Shown piece by piece: positions 45,278-55,725 of a stretch of 64,000 nt of DNA; positions within the stretch are counted from its first letter, which is position 1, and each line of letters starts with the position of its first letter. Position numbers and translations under genes: made by a program. The notes under the pieces were generated by a model. That model ran no database searches. It was not told the origin of the DNA and was given only the letters and a program-made list of their open reading frames with translations. Source of the stretch: Nicotiana tabacum (Eukaryota; Streptophyta; Magnoliopsida; Solanales; Solanaceae); contig NC_134090.1 of NCBI RefSeq assembly GCF_000715075.1, forward strand, positions 50,124,722 through 50,188,721, in the 5' to 3' direction.

Positions 45278-45419
45278 CCCTTTCTATTATTGATTCAATC
45301 TTTACTTTCACTTCCTTCTAATCCCTTAAGCTTATTACATATCTTAAGCTTTTCCGTTTTGCATAATCTTTAGATTTCGTTACCAACCTTCCCTCAAAAC
45401 ACTAAGCCTTATTTTCTTC

Positions 45420-48218
45420 TCCCTTCTTTAAACGTACACAAAAATAGCAAAAACGTCAAAAACTGTTCCTCAAAAGGAAAAGCTTCTTCATCGCGGCCGG
45501 TCGTATCGTCACCGGTGGAGCCACGCCTAGAGGAGTGTGTTCTCGGGGGGTGTGAAGTTACTTCCGACTTCAAAGAGGTGGTGATTCCGGCCCCCGAAGA
45601 AGACATCACTACCCATGTGAAAGGGTTTCTAAGTGTTTACACTTACTCTTTCAAGCTAGGCCCTATCGATCCCGTCACCATCGATTTTCGCCATCAATAT
45701 CAGATAACCCTGGGTCAGATCCATCCCTCTTTTTGGCGGATTGTCATTTTGCTCCGATTCTTCGCAAGCAAGGTCGAAGGGATGTCTTTCACCCTCGACC
45801 ATCTCATCAGGTTGTACAACCCCCATCTCTATCGAGGCGGGTTAATAAGGCTTCAGCATCGAGCTACCAAAGTACTATTTTCGAGCTAAGATGAGGATAA
45901 GGATCGAGGATGGATGGTACGATTCTTTCGAATGAAGACTTCTGACCTAATCCCGGCCGAGAAGATTCCATTTCCCCAGAGATGGAATATGAAGCGTAAG
46001 TACAATCCCACCTATATCTTCCATTTGTTATTTTGTTTCCTTTGCTTTTTCTCATATACATCCCTTCCTATGATGTAGCGGTCTCTTGGATGCCCGATGC
46101 AATTCCTAACCTCGAGAGTTGAGTTCGGAAACTGGCTTCGACCTCTTCGTATGCTGAGCGCTCATGGCGTGATTTGGCAAAGGGCCGATGGGAGGCCAAA
46201 AATCATGGTAAGTCCCTTTTTACGTATTTGATGATCTTCTCCGAAATGTTTCTTTTCATACTCACGTGATTTCCTTTCGTACAGGCCTTAGAGAAAATGC
46301 TGCCATGAGGCCCCCGTCCGGGGAGGAAGAGGCATCACCCCGACCCCAAATCCGGCGAAGGATAAAAAGAGAAAAAGGATCTCGACCTCCAAGGACCCAA
46401 ACCCCAAAAAAGGTAAAGCCCGTAAGCCGAAGAAAGACACTGTCGTCCTGCCTGCGGAGGTAGTTCAGCGGCTAAGAGATGAAGAAAAAGAAAACGAGGA
46501 CGACGTCTCCGAGCTGGTGGCCCGAGTAAAGAGGAGCATCGAGGCCCCAAAGGCCTCTGAGTCAGAGAGGGTTGGAGAAATCCAGCCACGAACCGAGGGG
46601 GTCTCGAAAGAGGATCTGGGCAATGTCCCCGCGTTGTTGGAGACTGAAGACGCCTCCCGCCGAGATGAGCAGTCGGCAGGTATGTCCGAAGGGGCTGGCA
46701 TGAAGAAAAAGAAAACGAGGACGACGTCTCCGAGCTGGTGGCCCGAGTAAAGAGGAGCATCGAGGCCCCAAAGGCCTCTGAGTCAGTAAGGGTTGGAGAA
46801 ATCCAGCCACGAACCGAGGGGGTCTCGAAAGAGGATCTGGGCAATGTCCCCGCGTTGTTGGAGACTGAAGACGCCTCCCGCCGAGATGAGCAGTCGGCAG
46901 GTATGTCCGAAGGGGCTGGCTCCGAGGCCCTTCGAAATGAAGAGAACATCCCAAGTGATTCACTTGGGGAAATAGAATTGGGGACTCCCCGCCGCTTCCT
47001 TCATTCTTGGAAGGGGAAGTTTGGGAGGCTCAAGCTATGAAGGCCCCTCAGGTAGAAGGTGCCCTCGGAGGGGAGGACCTTTTCCAAAGTTTTTTTTTCG
47101 GGGTTGACGATATCTCCGGCTTCAATGACTTGGACGTATCGAGGAGGATCTTGGACGAAACTTCCTCAAATTTCAGATTGACTAGCCAGTTCCGAGCCCC
47201 CAATGTCGATCCTGAGTGCAAACGAACCATCATTATTAGGGTCCCGGAGGATGCACGATTTTTTTCCGCCCCGGTAGGGGTGGCCAGTTACCTTCAAGGT
47301 CTAGTCACCGAGGAGGATCAAGCTCTGATGGACGAGGTAGGATCACTATGCCTCTTAAATGAGGCCCATCAAGCTTTAAATCGGGTAAGCCCTAACCTTT
47401 TTTGTTGACGCCGGTTTTCATACTTGTGTTTTTCTCTCTTTGCCTAATTCTTTTCCTTCTATCTGTGTAGGCCTCAGTACTTCATCATGATGCTTTCTTC
47501 ATGTTTTGAAGAGATTTGAGCCGATATTAAGTTGAAATTAGAGGGCTTTGCCGAGGAGAAAAATGCTCTCAAGCTTCTTGGTGAGCAAAAAAAGAAAAAG
47601 AAATCATAGGTCTCCGAGATGAGTTGGTCGTGGCCCAGAAAAAACAAAGTGAACTGACCAAGCAGGTAAATAAAGCCTTAGACGCTTATGTCCTTAGTTT
47701 GGGGGTGATAGCTAATGATTCGATCTCACAGATCCAGCGGTTGCATGAAACGATCGTGCAACTTCGAGGAGAGGTAGATGAGGTAAAGGCAGAGACTTCA
47801 ATGTGGAAGCAAAAGATGGATCGCCTTGCCTCAGAGAAAGAGGCAGCTCGATCTCAGTTATCCTCAACTGAAAGTCAACTCCAAGGCATGAAAGAGAAGA
47901 GCTTGTAACAAGCCAAGAAAATTAAAGAGATACAATGTGGTTGTCTACCGATCTGATGCCGACGCCGCTCAAGCTCGAGCAAAAGAAGTTTCTGATGTTG
48001 CTCAGGCTCGAGCATACTGGGTTACCGAGCATGCCAAATGCCATTCTCGAAGAGAGACTCTTGAGGAGATTCATGCTTGTGGCTTTAACTTTGTTGTCGA
48101 GATCGGGAATGCGAAAGAGCTAGAGGCTGAAGCCAGATCATTGCTCTTTTCTGATGATGATGATTCTGGGAGTGTGAGTGGATCTGAGAGCGGAGGAGTC
48201 CCAATGGTGAGGATGTAG
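45420..48218 (+). pseudogene. Accessory gene (Transposase_28-type, spliced) antisense to the second Tat element
   Basis: Four exons inferred from GT..AG sites that match those at 28971-26341. Exon 1 ends at 45995 (start uncertain, about 45420-45515) and has the gypsy-type transposon domain: FLSVYTYSFKLGPIDPVTI, DHLIRLYNPHLYRGG, a TAA after VLFSS, DRGWMVRFF, PFPQRWNMK. Exon 2 is 46079-46207 (ERSWRDLAKGRWEAKNHG). Exon 3 is 46285-47394, charged, with a 221-bp tandem duplication that breaks the frame. Exon 4 is 47471-48218, coiled coil, ending in an acidic DDDDSGSVSGSESGG tail. Related copies suggest a segment is missing before VVIPAPEED. Function unknown. Confidence 0.7.
46480..46920 (+). repeat. 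221-bp tandem duplication in exon 3 of the accessory gene
   Basis: 46480-46700 and 46701-46920 are nearly identical; two differences were noted, near 46565 and 46786. Because 221 is not a multiple of 3, the frame is lost downstream. Confidence 0.9.
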
Positions 48219-48471
48219 CTCCCGAGGAAAATTAGGAACTTAAGAATTTTCTTATTTGAATTTTTGTGTAGGACCCTGATCGGTCATTGTAAATATTTTC
48301 ATAGGTATAAAAGATCTCTTTGCTTTCTGACTTGTTTTTATTTCAATTTCCGCCTTGTGAAAATTCTGTTTCGTTCATCCCTTGTTCATGGGTACAAGGC
48401 TTAGGCAATTTGGTCGAAGCCGGACTAATGTAGTCTTTGTAATCGAGTGAGTGCTTGTTCGAACTCAAAGT
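48219..48471 (+). other. 3' flank of the accessory gene up to the Ogre insertion
   Basis: Non-coding, probably the 3' UTR and downstream region of the accessory gene, then internal sequence of the second Tat element. Confidence 0.4.
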
Positions 48472-48476
48472 AGGAT
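48472..48476. repeat. Candidate target site of the Ogre insertion (AGGAT)
   Basis: The five bases before the LTR. The partner copy would be beyond the right window edge. Confidence 0.4.
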
Positions 48477-51400
48477 TGTCGCACCTCCTTTTTACATACC
48501 CGAGAGGGTACAAGGGAGTTTTCTCCAATTAAAGGACAGTCGAAACGGGATTTGTTTGTTTGTTTCAGAGTCGCCACTTGGGAATTTTAAGGCGTTCCAA
48601 GTCACCAATTTTAATCCCTGAATCGAGGAGAATATGACTCTGTTTATTATTCTGCGAACCAGAAATCCTGGGTAAGGAATTCTGTTAATCCGGAAGAAGG
48701 TGTTAGGCATTTCCGAATTCCGTGGTTCTAGCACGGTCGCTTAACTGTTTTTATTCTTGGCTTAATTATCTCGATTTTACATTTTTATTGAATGATTTTG
48801 TTACCGCTTCTGTTTAGATTGTTTATAATTAAAGACCCTTCTTCGAATCGAATCACGCGTACGTGTATTCGTTTTATATATTATATATTTTTTAATGTGA
48901 GAAATCGTGTCATGCGTACGTGTACACAATGATATTGATAATATATTTATTATAAAAATAATTATTTTTTCGAAATTGTGTTTAAAAATAAAATTAAGAA
49001 CACTCCCCTTTCTTAAATAATGAACCGCACATCTCGGGTTTTATAAATTAATTTAATATCCCCCAACGAATCTCTTTTTAATAAAATTTTGCTCGAAATT
49101 GCGCGAAAGCATAATCCGAATTGCCTTAGAAGTATAATCAAGTCACGCGAACGCATCCTTAATTATGCAAATATTCTTGACAGTAATATAAATTCTCTAC
49201 AAATGTTTATTGCATCCATCTATTTTTAAATGTAAGAGTCATGGAAAATCACCGATTGGGATGAAACCAAATTTCTTGACAAAGAATTCAAAATTTATTA
49301 GGCGTTGCTACAAGTCTTATTTTGCGCGTATGAATTATATACCTCAAAACTATTCAAATTTTAAAGAATTAATGATATGAAAAAGAAACAAACAACATGT
49401 AACTAAAAATACTACCATTTTTATCGTGGATATAACATTAATATATCCAAAATCGAATCGCATATAAAACTGGAAAAAGAATTAATTTGATAGACAAATT
49501 AATAATTTCTGAAGAATTTTCATTGTTATATTTGATACGAACTCTATTTCTACATATCCTTGACATAAAATGTTGCACTTCGTGCTTATAAATCCCATAT
49601 CCTTCTCATATACTTGTTTTTAATCCAAAGTTATAATTATTTAGTTAATTTTTGATTACGAAGATTGAGTTTGAGATAAATAAACCAATTCTTATTCTCT
49701 GCCTACGCGAATATTTGCAAACACTAACTCTATATTTTGTAAAAAATCATCGACATTATTTCATACATTAAAAGAAATGAGTTGATCGCGTTCCTAAAAT
49801 AACTATGCCATTTGTTATTAAGAAAGAGAACTAATCTACCAATTGATTTAATAAGACGACATCATCTAGCCTTAAACAAAATTGGATATTTGACAAAATA
49901 AGCTAGTAATGTAATTTCTGGGTATTTCCGTACTATTCTTTACTTAGCTAACAATATCACAAGATTTAATTAATGGCCAATTTTCTGCAATATTTCCTAT
50001 CTCAATAATCCAAACAGTAAATGTCATCACTAGTCCTCAAAACATATAAGATTATCGTGGAATTTACTACTCCAGAATGTTAATTAGTTAACAGTTTATC
50101 ATGTCAAGTATAATACTTATATTAACCAATTAAAACAAAACTGAAACTTAAACTAATAAAATTTAAATGAGTAGAAGACATCCTTATAATTCCAAACTTC
50201 ATTTACTTGCCACGTTGAAGCTTTTCATGACATGAATTTACAGATATGTACCTGATATTGGAAGCAAAAGAAAATGATGATGAGAATCAGCGACAGTAAT
50301 AACAATACAGCAACAACAGTCCAGCAACAGTAACGATCCAGTAACAGACCGGTGGAGTAGTAATCCCAAAAACAAAAGCTTTAAGCTTTGAATGAAACAA
50401 TAACCATTAATACTAATTTCAAACAAAGAAAGAAAGCAGAAGATTTTTTAGTTTTTATTTTTATTTTGAAAGCTTAAATATTTTTCGGAATTTTTCTTTC
50501 TCTAAAATGTTCAGCCCCTTTTTTTCTCTCTCTTCTATATGTGTATTTTTTCTCTCTGTCCCCCATATCTGATTTCAAGACTTCATATATATAACTCATC
50601 CCATAAACCTTTCAATTAATTAAAATCAATACTTTTTCTCTACCCAACCCATTATCTTCCCACTCATACCCATTACATTAAATAAACATATCACACCACC
50701 CCATTATATTTTGTCCCCCATGCTTCACTTAAAATAATACAAGATTCCCCCCACTAAATTTTGTCTTGTCCCCCCTTTATATTAAATAACTATATCACAA
50801 CCCACCCCATTTCATTTTGTCCCCCATGCTTCATATAAACAATTACAAAATGTACAATTCCTAAACTACCCCTCCGACCTTACTAAAAATTACCAAACTA
50901 CCCCTGAACGTACTACAAATTACCAAACTACCCATAAGCTATAACACATCAATTAATCAAACTTAACCAAAATATAGACAATATGATTAATTTCTAACAA
51001 TGTTCAAACAACAAATTTCATGAACATGATTTCTTCAACATTTAAACAACAAAGCACATGAACATGATTTCAACATCATTTCAACAACAAATCACATGAA
51101 CACAAATTGAACAACAAAGAACAACTAAAACTTGTTTGAACAATATTTTAGCAACAAACAATCCTATTTTCGGATTCAACAACAACAACAAACAAGTATA
51201 TTTAGATTTCTAACTTCAATCATATTGAACTTAAAATCAATTCTAACAACATTACAACCAACAATTCCTATATTAAACTTTATGAGACAAATTCAAGAAA
51301 TAATCACAAATGGTAAACAAGAAATCAAGCTATACAAATTTCGGATTGAAGAACAATCAAACAAAGTATGAACATGAATTAAATCTATTTTAAACACAAC

Positions 51401-52700
51401 AAACATGACGGATTAAATGATTAAATCAATATATTTCCTTCAACACAACTAAATTCTTTTAGGCAAATGACAAAACAAAACCTAAGAAGAAACAATTATG
51501 AATTTAAACTTGAACTTAACAATATTAACAATTTCCGGAAAATACATAAAATACATTAAACAAATTGAAGAAACAATTAATTAAACTTCAATTTGTATCT
51601 AACTAATATTAAACTAACAAATATTCACTTAAACAATAATACAAACATGAAATGAATATGAAAACAACTAATTAAACTTCTATTTTGAAATCTGAAAATT
51701 AATTTAACAAACAACACATGAACATGAACTAAAAATTAATTCAAACGATAAACAAAACAAACATTTGTTGATTTTAGATTCGAAAATATCAAAACAAAAT
51801 ACGGACAAAATAAAACTCAAAAATTACTAACCGGAGATGAACAACGACGAATTCGATTGTATGGACTGTTTCGACAAACCTCGAATGGGAATAAATCTGT
51901 CCGGACTCAACGACGAACTCAACGACGAACTCACCTTCTTTGTAAACTTGACGAACTCAAAACTACGCTCGACGACCTCGACTAAAACTCGACCAAACGA
52001 AATGGTTGAATCTTGTTTTGGGACTAAAGGCGACGAGAAGAAGATGAATAAGGCGTTGGACGTAGCAACTGCTACAGTGACGACGGAGAAGTGACAGCAG
52101 CCATGGCGGACTGCTTGTCGTCGTTCATGGTGAAGCAGCTCGAGCTTGAAGTGGTAGGGGGGTCGACGTACAGTAGCAGCTGGGGACGGAGGTCGAAGCT
52201 AAGGCAGTAGCAACTGGCTAAAGAAACCATGGTTGTCGAGCTTGAAATCGAAGCAGCAGCAGCTGGAAATTGACGACGCGATGGCAGCCATGGCCGCCCA
52301 TGTAGACGAGGCAGAAAAAGCTGGACGAGGGAGCTGGAGCAACTACTCGTCAGTAGCGTCGAAGGAAAATGGCAGAAGGTCGACGGGCTGGACGCAGCTG
52401 GGTTTTCACGGTGGATCCCGACGACGCAAGCAACCATAGCGTGAAGCAGCTTAGAGGCGTAATTTTTAATTTTTGTAAAACAAATTTAATTACTAACAAT
52501 TGTAGAATTAAATCCTACATGCAAAATGTGACATATTTGTGTATTTTTTATTAATTTAGCAAATAAACATGCACAAACAAATACAAATAATTATTCAAAA
52601 TATCACAAAATATCACAAAATTGCACACCAAAGAAAAATCATTTTATTTTTGAATTTTTTGGGAGTAATTCTCATATAGGGCAAAAATCACGTGCTTACA
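48477..52700 (-). repeat. 3' LTR of the Ogre-like element, 4.2 kb
   Basis: On the minus strand it starts TGTAAGCACGTGATTTTTGC at 52700, immediately after a polypurine tract, and ends GGAGGTGCGACA at 48477. No protein-coding frame is convincing. It contains C-rich repeats of TTTTGTCCCCCATGCTTCA near 50710-50835 and a GC-richer block at 51830-52440 with clustered CGACGA words. Length and termini are inferred from one copy, since the 5' LTR is outside the window. Confidence 0.75.
50584..50595 (-). promoter_or_regulatory. Candidate TATA box of the Ogre LTR
   Basis: GTTATATATATGAAG on the minus strand, followed downstream by a purine-rich GAGAGAGAAAAA region of the kind seen at the start of such transcripts. 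It lies about midway in the LTR. Confidence 0.35.
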
Positions 52701-52715
52701 GCTGCCCCTCTTTGC
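52701..52715 (-). other. Polypurine tract of the Ogre-like element
   Basis: GCAAAGAGGGGCAGC on the minus strand, directly before the TGTAAGC LTR start. Confidence 0.7.
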
Positions 52716-55700
52716 CCGAAGACACGAAGGGTTTTCGTGCAAAGATAAAGCGAGCGATTTTTGCCCATCCGAGTACTCCGTGTGAAGCATTTTTTTGAAA
52801 AAGATTTGACCGAACCTTTGCTTCAAAGGTTTCCTACATATCCTGGGCTAAACAGGAATCAGGTCAATGTAGTTCGGGAAGTTTTGGGTAGCTGGGACTA
52901 CCGTGGGACTGTGATGTTACTGCTGTTTTGTGCTGCTTTTACTGCTTGCTGACCTCCTTATCACACCTTGTTTCAAAGGTAATACAAAAGCTAAACTAGA
53001 CTATGGTACATGAATTATAAAATTTTATCTAGATCCTGCCCTTGCGTTTCTTGTTGTCTTGATATCTTGGTGACTCTTGGCATTTGGCTTATTCCGTATT
53101 CCTTTTCATTGTGTCCCGTACTTTCTTTATCTGTTTGGGACTCTTGTTGTTTCCTGCTGGGGACTTTGTTGGACTCTTCTGCTTTATTGACTCTAAGTGT
53201 GCTCCTTTCTCATAGGAGCGAGCTTTTGACTTCAACACTTCAATTGTATTCCCTTGTTCTCCAGGTGGGTGCCTGACTTCGGCTGTTTTAATTGTATTCC
53301 CTTGTTCTCCAGGTGGGCGCCTGACTGCTTCTTTTCTTTATTCATCCTCATTCTCCAGGTGGATGCCTGACTTCTTCAATTCTTATCCTCATTCTCCAAG
53401 TGGACGCCTGACTTCTTTAATTCTCATCCTCATTCTCCAGGTGGACGTCTGACTTCTTTAATTCTCATCCTCATTCTCCAGGTGGACGCCTGGCTTCTTC
53501 TTAGTTTCTTCATCCTCATTCTCCAGGTGGAAGCCTGATTTCTTTAATTCTTATCCTCATTCTCCAGGTGGATGTCTGACTTCTTTAATTCTCATCCTCA
53601 TTCTCCAGGTGGACGCCTGACTTCTTCAACTCTTTGTCCTCATTCTCCAGGTGGACGCCTGACTTCTTTTAATTCTTCATCCTAGTTCTTCAGGTGGACG
53701 CCTGATTTCTTTAATTCTCATCCTCATTCTCCAGGTGGACGCCTGACTTCTTCTATTCATTGTCCTCATTCTCCAGGTGGACGCCTGACTTCTTTTAATT
53801 CTTCATCCTCGTTCTCCAGGTGGACGCCTGATTTCTTTAATTCTCATCCTCATTCTCCAGGTGGACGCCTGACTTCTTCTATTCATTGTCCTCATTCTCC
53901 AGGTGGACGCCTGACTTCTTTTAATTCTTCATCCTCGTTCTCCAGGTGGACGCCTGATTTCTTTAATTCTCATCCTCATTCTCCAGGTGGACGCCTGACT
54001 TCTTCTATTCATTGTCCTCATTCTCCAGGTGGACGCCTGACTCCTTCTTAACTTCTTTATCCTCATTCTCCAGGTGGACGCCTGATTTCTTTAATTTTCA
54101 TCCTCATTCTCCAGGTGGACGCCTGACTTCTTCAATTCTTTTCATCGGGTTTCTCCTGATTTCTTTAATTCTCATCCTCATTCTCCAGGTGGACGCCTGA
54201 CTTCTTTAATTCTCATCCTCATTCTCCAGGTAGACGCCTGACTTCTTCAACTCTTTGTCCTCATTCTCCAAGTGGACGCCTGACTTCTTTTAATTCTTCA
54301 TCCTCGTTCTCCAGGTGGACGCCTGACTTCTTCAACTCTTTTCATCGGGTTTCTCCTGACACAAATGTTGTTTTTGCCCCTGTTTTAAAATCAAAGAAAA
54401 CTTTGTTAGTTTTAAAACAGGAGGGTTAACTGGGCATTCTCGCCGACGGTGGGGCTTCTCTGTCTTGTTTCGTTGCCTTGAAATGGTTGAAAGACTGTTT
54501 GTCCTTGTAATTGATCCTTAACTATAGGATTCCCCTCTATATGTTTTCCTTCAAACCCTTTTAACCGTAATCATATGTTCTCCTGACATTGCTGATCCAC
54601 TTTTGATTCCATTTTTCTTACACCCATATCTTATTATTTTTATCTCCCGCCTTTCATGGCCGTATTTTGCATCATGTAATCTTGAATCTTGGTAGTATAC
54701 CTTGACATTCCTTCTTATTTGTTTGGAATAAAACTTATCTCAAAGCTTTAGAAAAGTAAGATTATTAGTGACGAAACACGCTGATTTCGACAATTATAGA
54801 ATGAAAAGAAAAATCCAAATTTGGATGATCGTTGACGAAGGAATAAAGGACTTATCTGATTGGAGTCACTGGCGCCAATGATCATGGTATACAATTTGGA
54901 TTAATCAACCCAGTCTATTAATCAATCTCCTTTCAATTGTCTCATTTTTGTTTTCCCCAAAATTTCCGTAATCCAACTTCATTTTTCATTTTACAGACCT
55001 GTTGGACTTGCAATACCTCAAAAAGTTTTCACCGATAAACCTTCCTCATTTGTTCATTTCTTACTTCCTTTTCGCCTTATGGTGCCTACGAAGGTTTTCA
55101 CCAATAAGACTCTCTCATTTTACTTTCTCTCAACTTCCGTCGCCTTATGGTGCCCGTTTGGGTTTTCACCTATAAGACTCTCTCGTTTTTTACTTTCTTT
55201 TCTTGTTTGTACCAGAGTGTTATGAACCATCTTCATTTGCTTGACTCAGCATTTTTCTAAGATTGGTCGAAAGGACTTTTTGGTATGTGGTGGGAAATGG
55301 AAAAGTATCAAAAACTAAACAGTTTTGGTATAGGTTTAAAATTACAACTCTTGGAATTTTTTTTCTTATTTCCAATACAACTCCTGCCCCAGTTTTCTTG
55401 ATTGGGGTCTCTTGATGTTTCTTTTGTGCACATTATGCATATTGTGCACCCTATGACCGAGCCGTGAGGCGCCTACGTATCCTTCTTTGAGGAATAAGGT
55501 CAAACGTAGTTCACTAAATAATAGTGATTTTCTTTTCTTCTTTTTTTTTTTATTTTTTTTTATTATTGTTATTTCATATTTGATTTTCATTGATTCCAAG
55601 AGAAGGTAGGAACGAAACAAATATGGCTCAAAAGGGGAAGCAAATGGTATAGTGTTTGGATAGCAGAATAAATTGCCTTTGTCATTCCAATCTTCGAAAT

Positions 55701-55725
55701 AATGCTAAATACAAACATTCAAAAG
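52716..55725 (-). other. 3' untranslated region of the Ogre-like element
   Basis: 3 kb between the pol stop and the LTR, without a supportable gene. It holds the minisatellite at 53220-54370. At 55020-55200 there is a second, three-copy repeat of about 70 bp (CGCCTTATGGTGCC...GTTTTCACC.ATAAGACTCTCTC). Confidence 0.7.
53220..54370 (+). repeat. Minisatellite of about 25 units of 41-46 bp in the Ogre 3' UTR
   Basis: Consensus core TCCAGGTGGACGCCTGACTT followed by a variable CTTTAATTCTCATCCTCATT-type tail. I counted 25 CTCCAGGTGG-type starts. Between about 53701 and 54079 three different monomers form a 126-bp higher-order unit in three successive copies (CCTGATTT starts at 53701, 53827 and 53953). 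Such arrays are characteristic of Ogre/Tat 3' UTRs. Confidence 0.95.

Larger units (their letters stand above)
44558..48476 (-). mobile_element. 3' end of a second Tat-type element, interrupted by the Ogre-like element
   Basis: On the minus strand this is the 3' LTR (45066 to 44558), preceded by a purine tract and by the antisense accessory gene (plus strand, ending at 48218). The Ogre-like LTR begins at 48477, so gag-pol of this element must lie beyond the Ogre insertion, outside the window. Confidence 0.75.

Noticed and set aside
46335..46963. Minus-strand open frames of 204 and 133 codons
   Set aside because: They lie opposite the accessory gene exon 3 and repeat because of the 221-bp duplication; no recognisable domain.
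54012..54200. Open frame of repeated SFSRWTPD-like peptides
   Set aside because: A by-product of the minisatellite unit length; no start context, and it breaks whenever the unit length changes.
53220..54370. Regularly spaced short repeats resembling a CRISPR array
   Set aside because: The units are directly tandem with related, not unique, tails, and the setting is a plant retroelement UTR.
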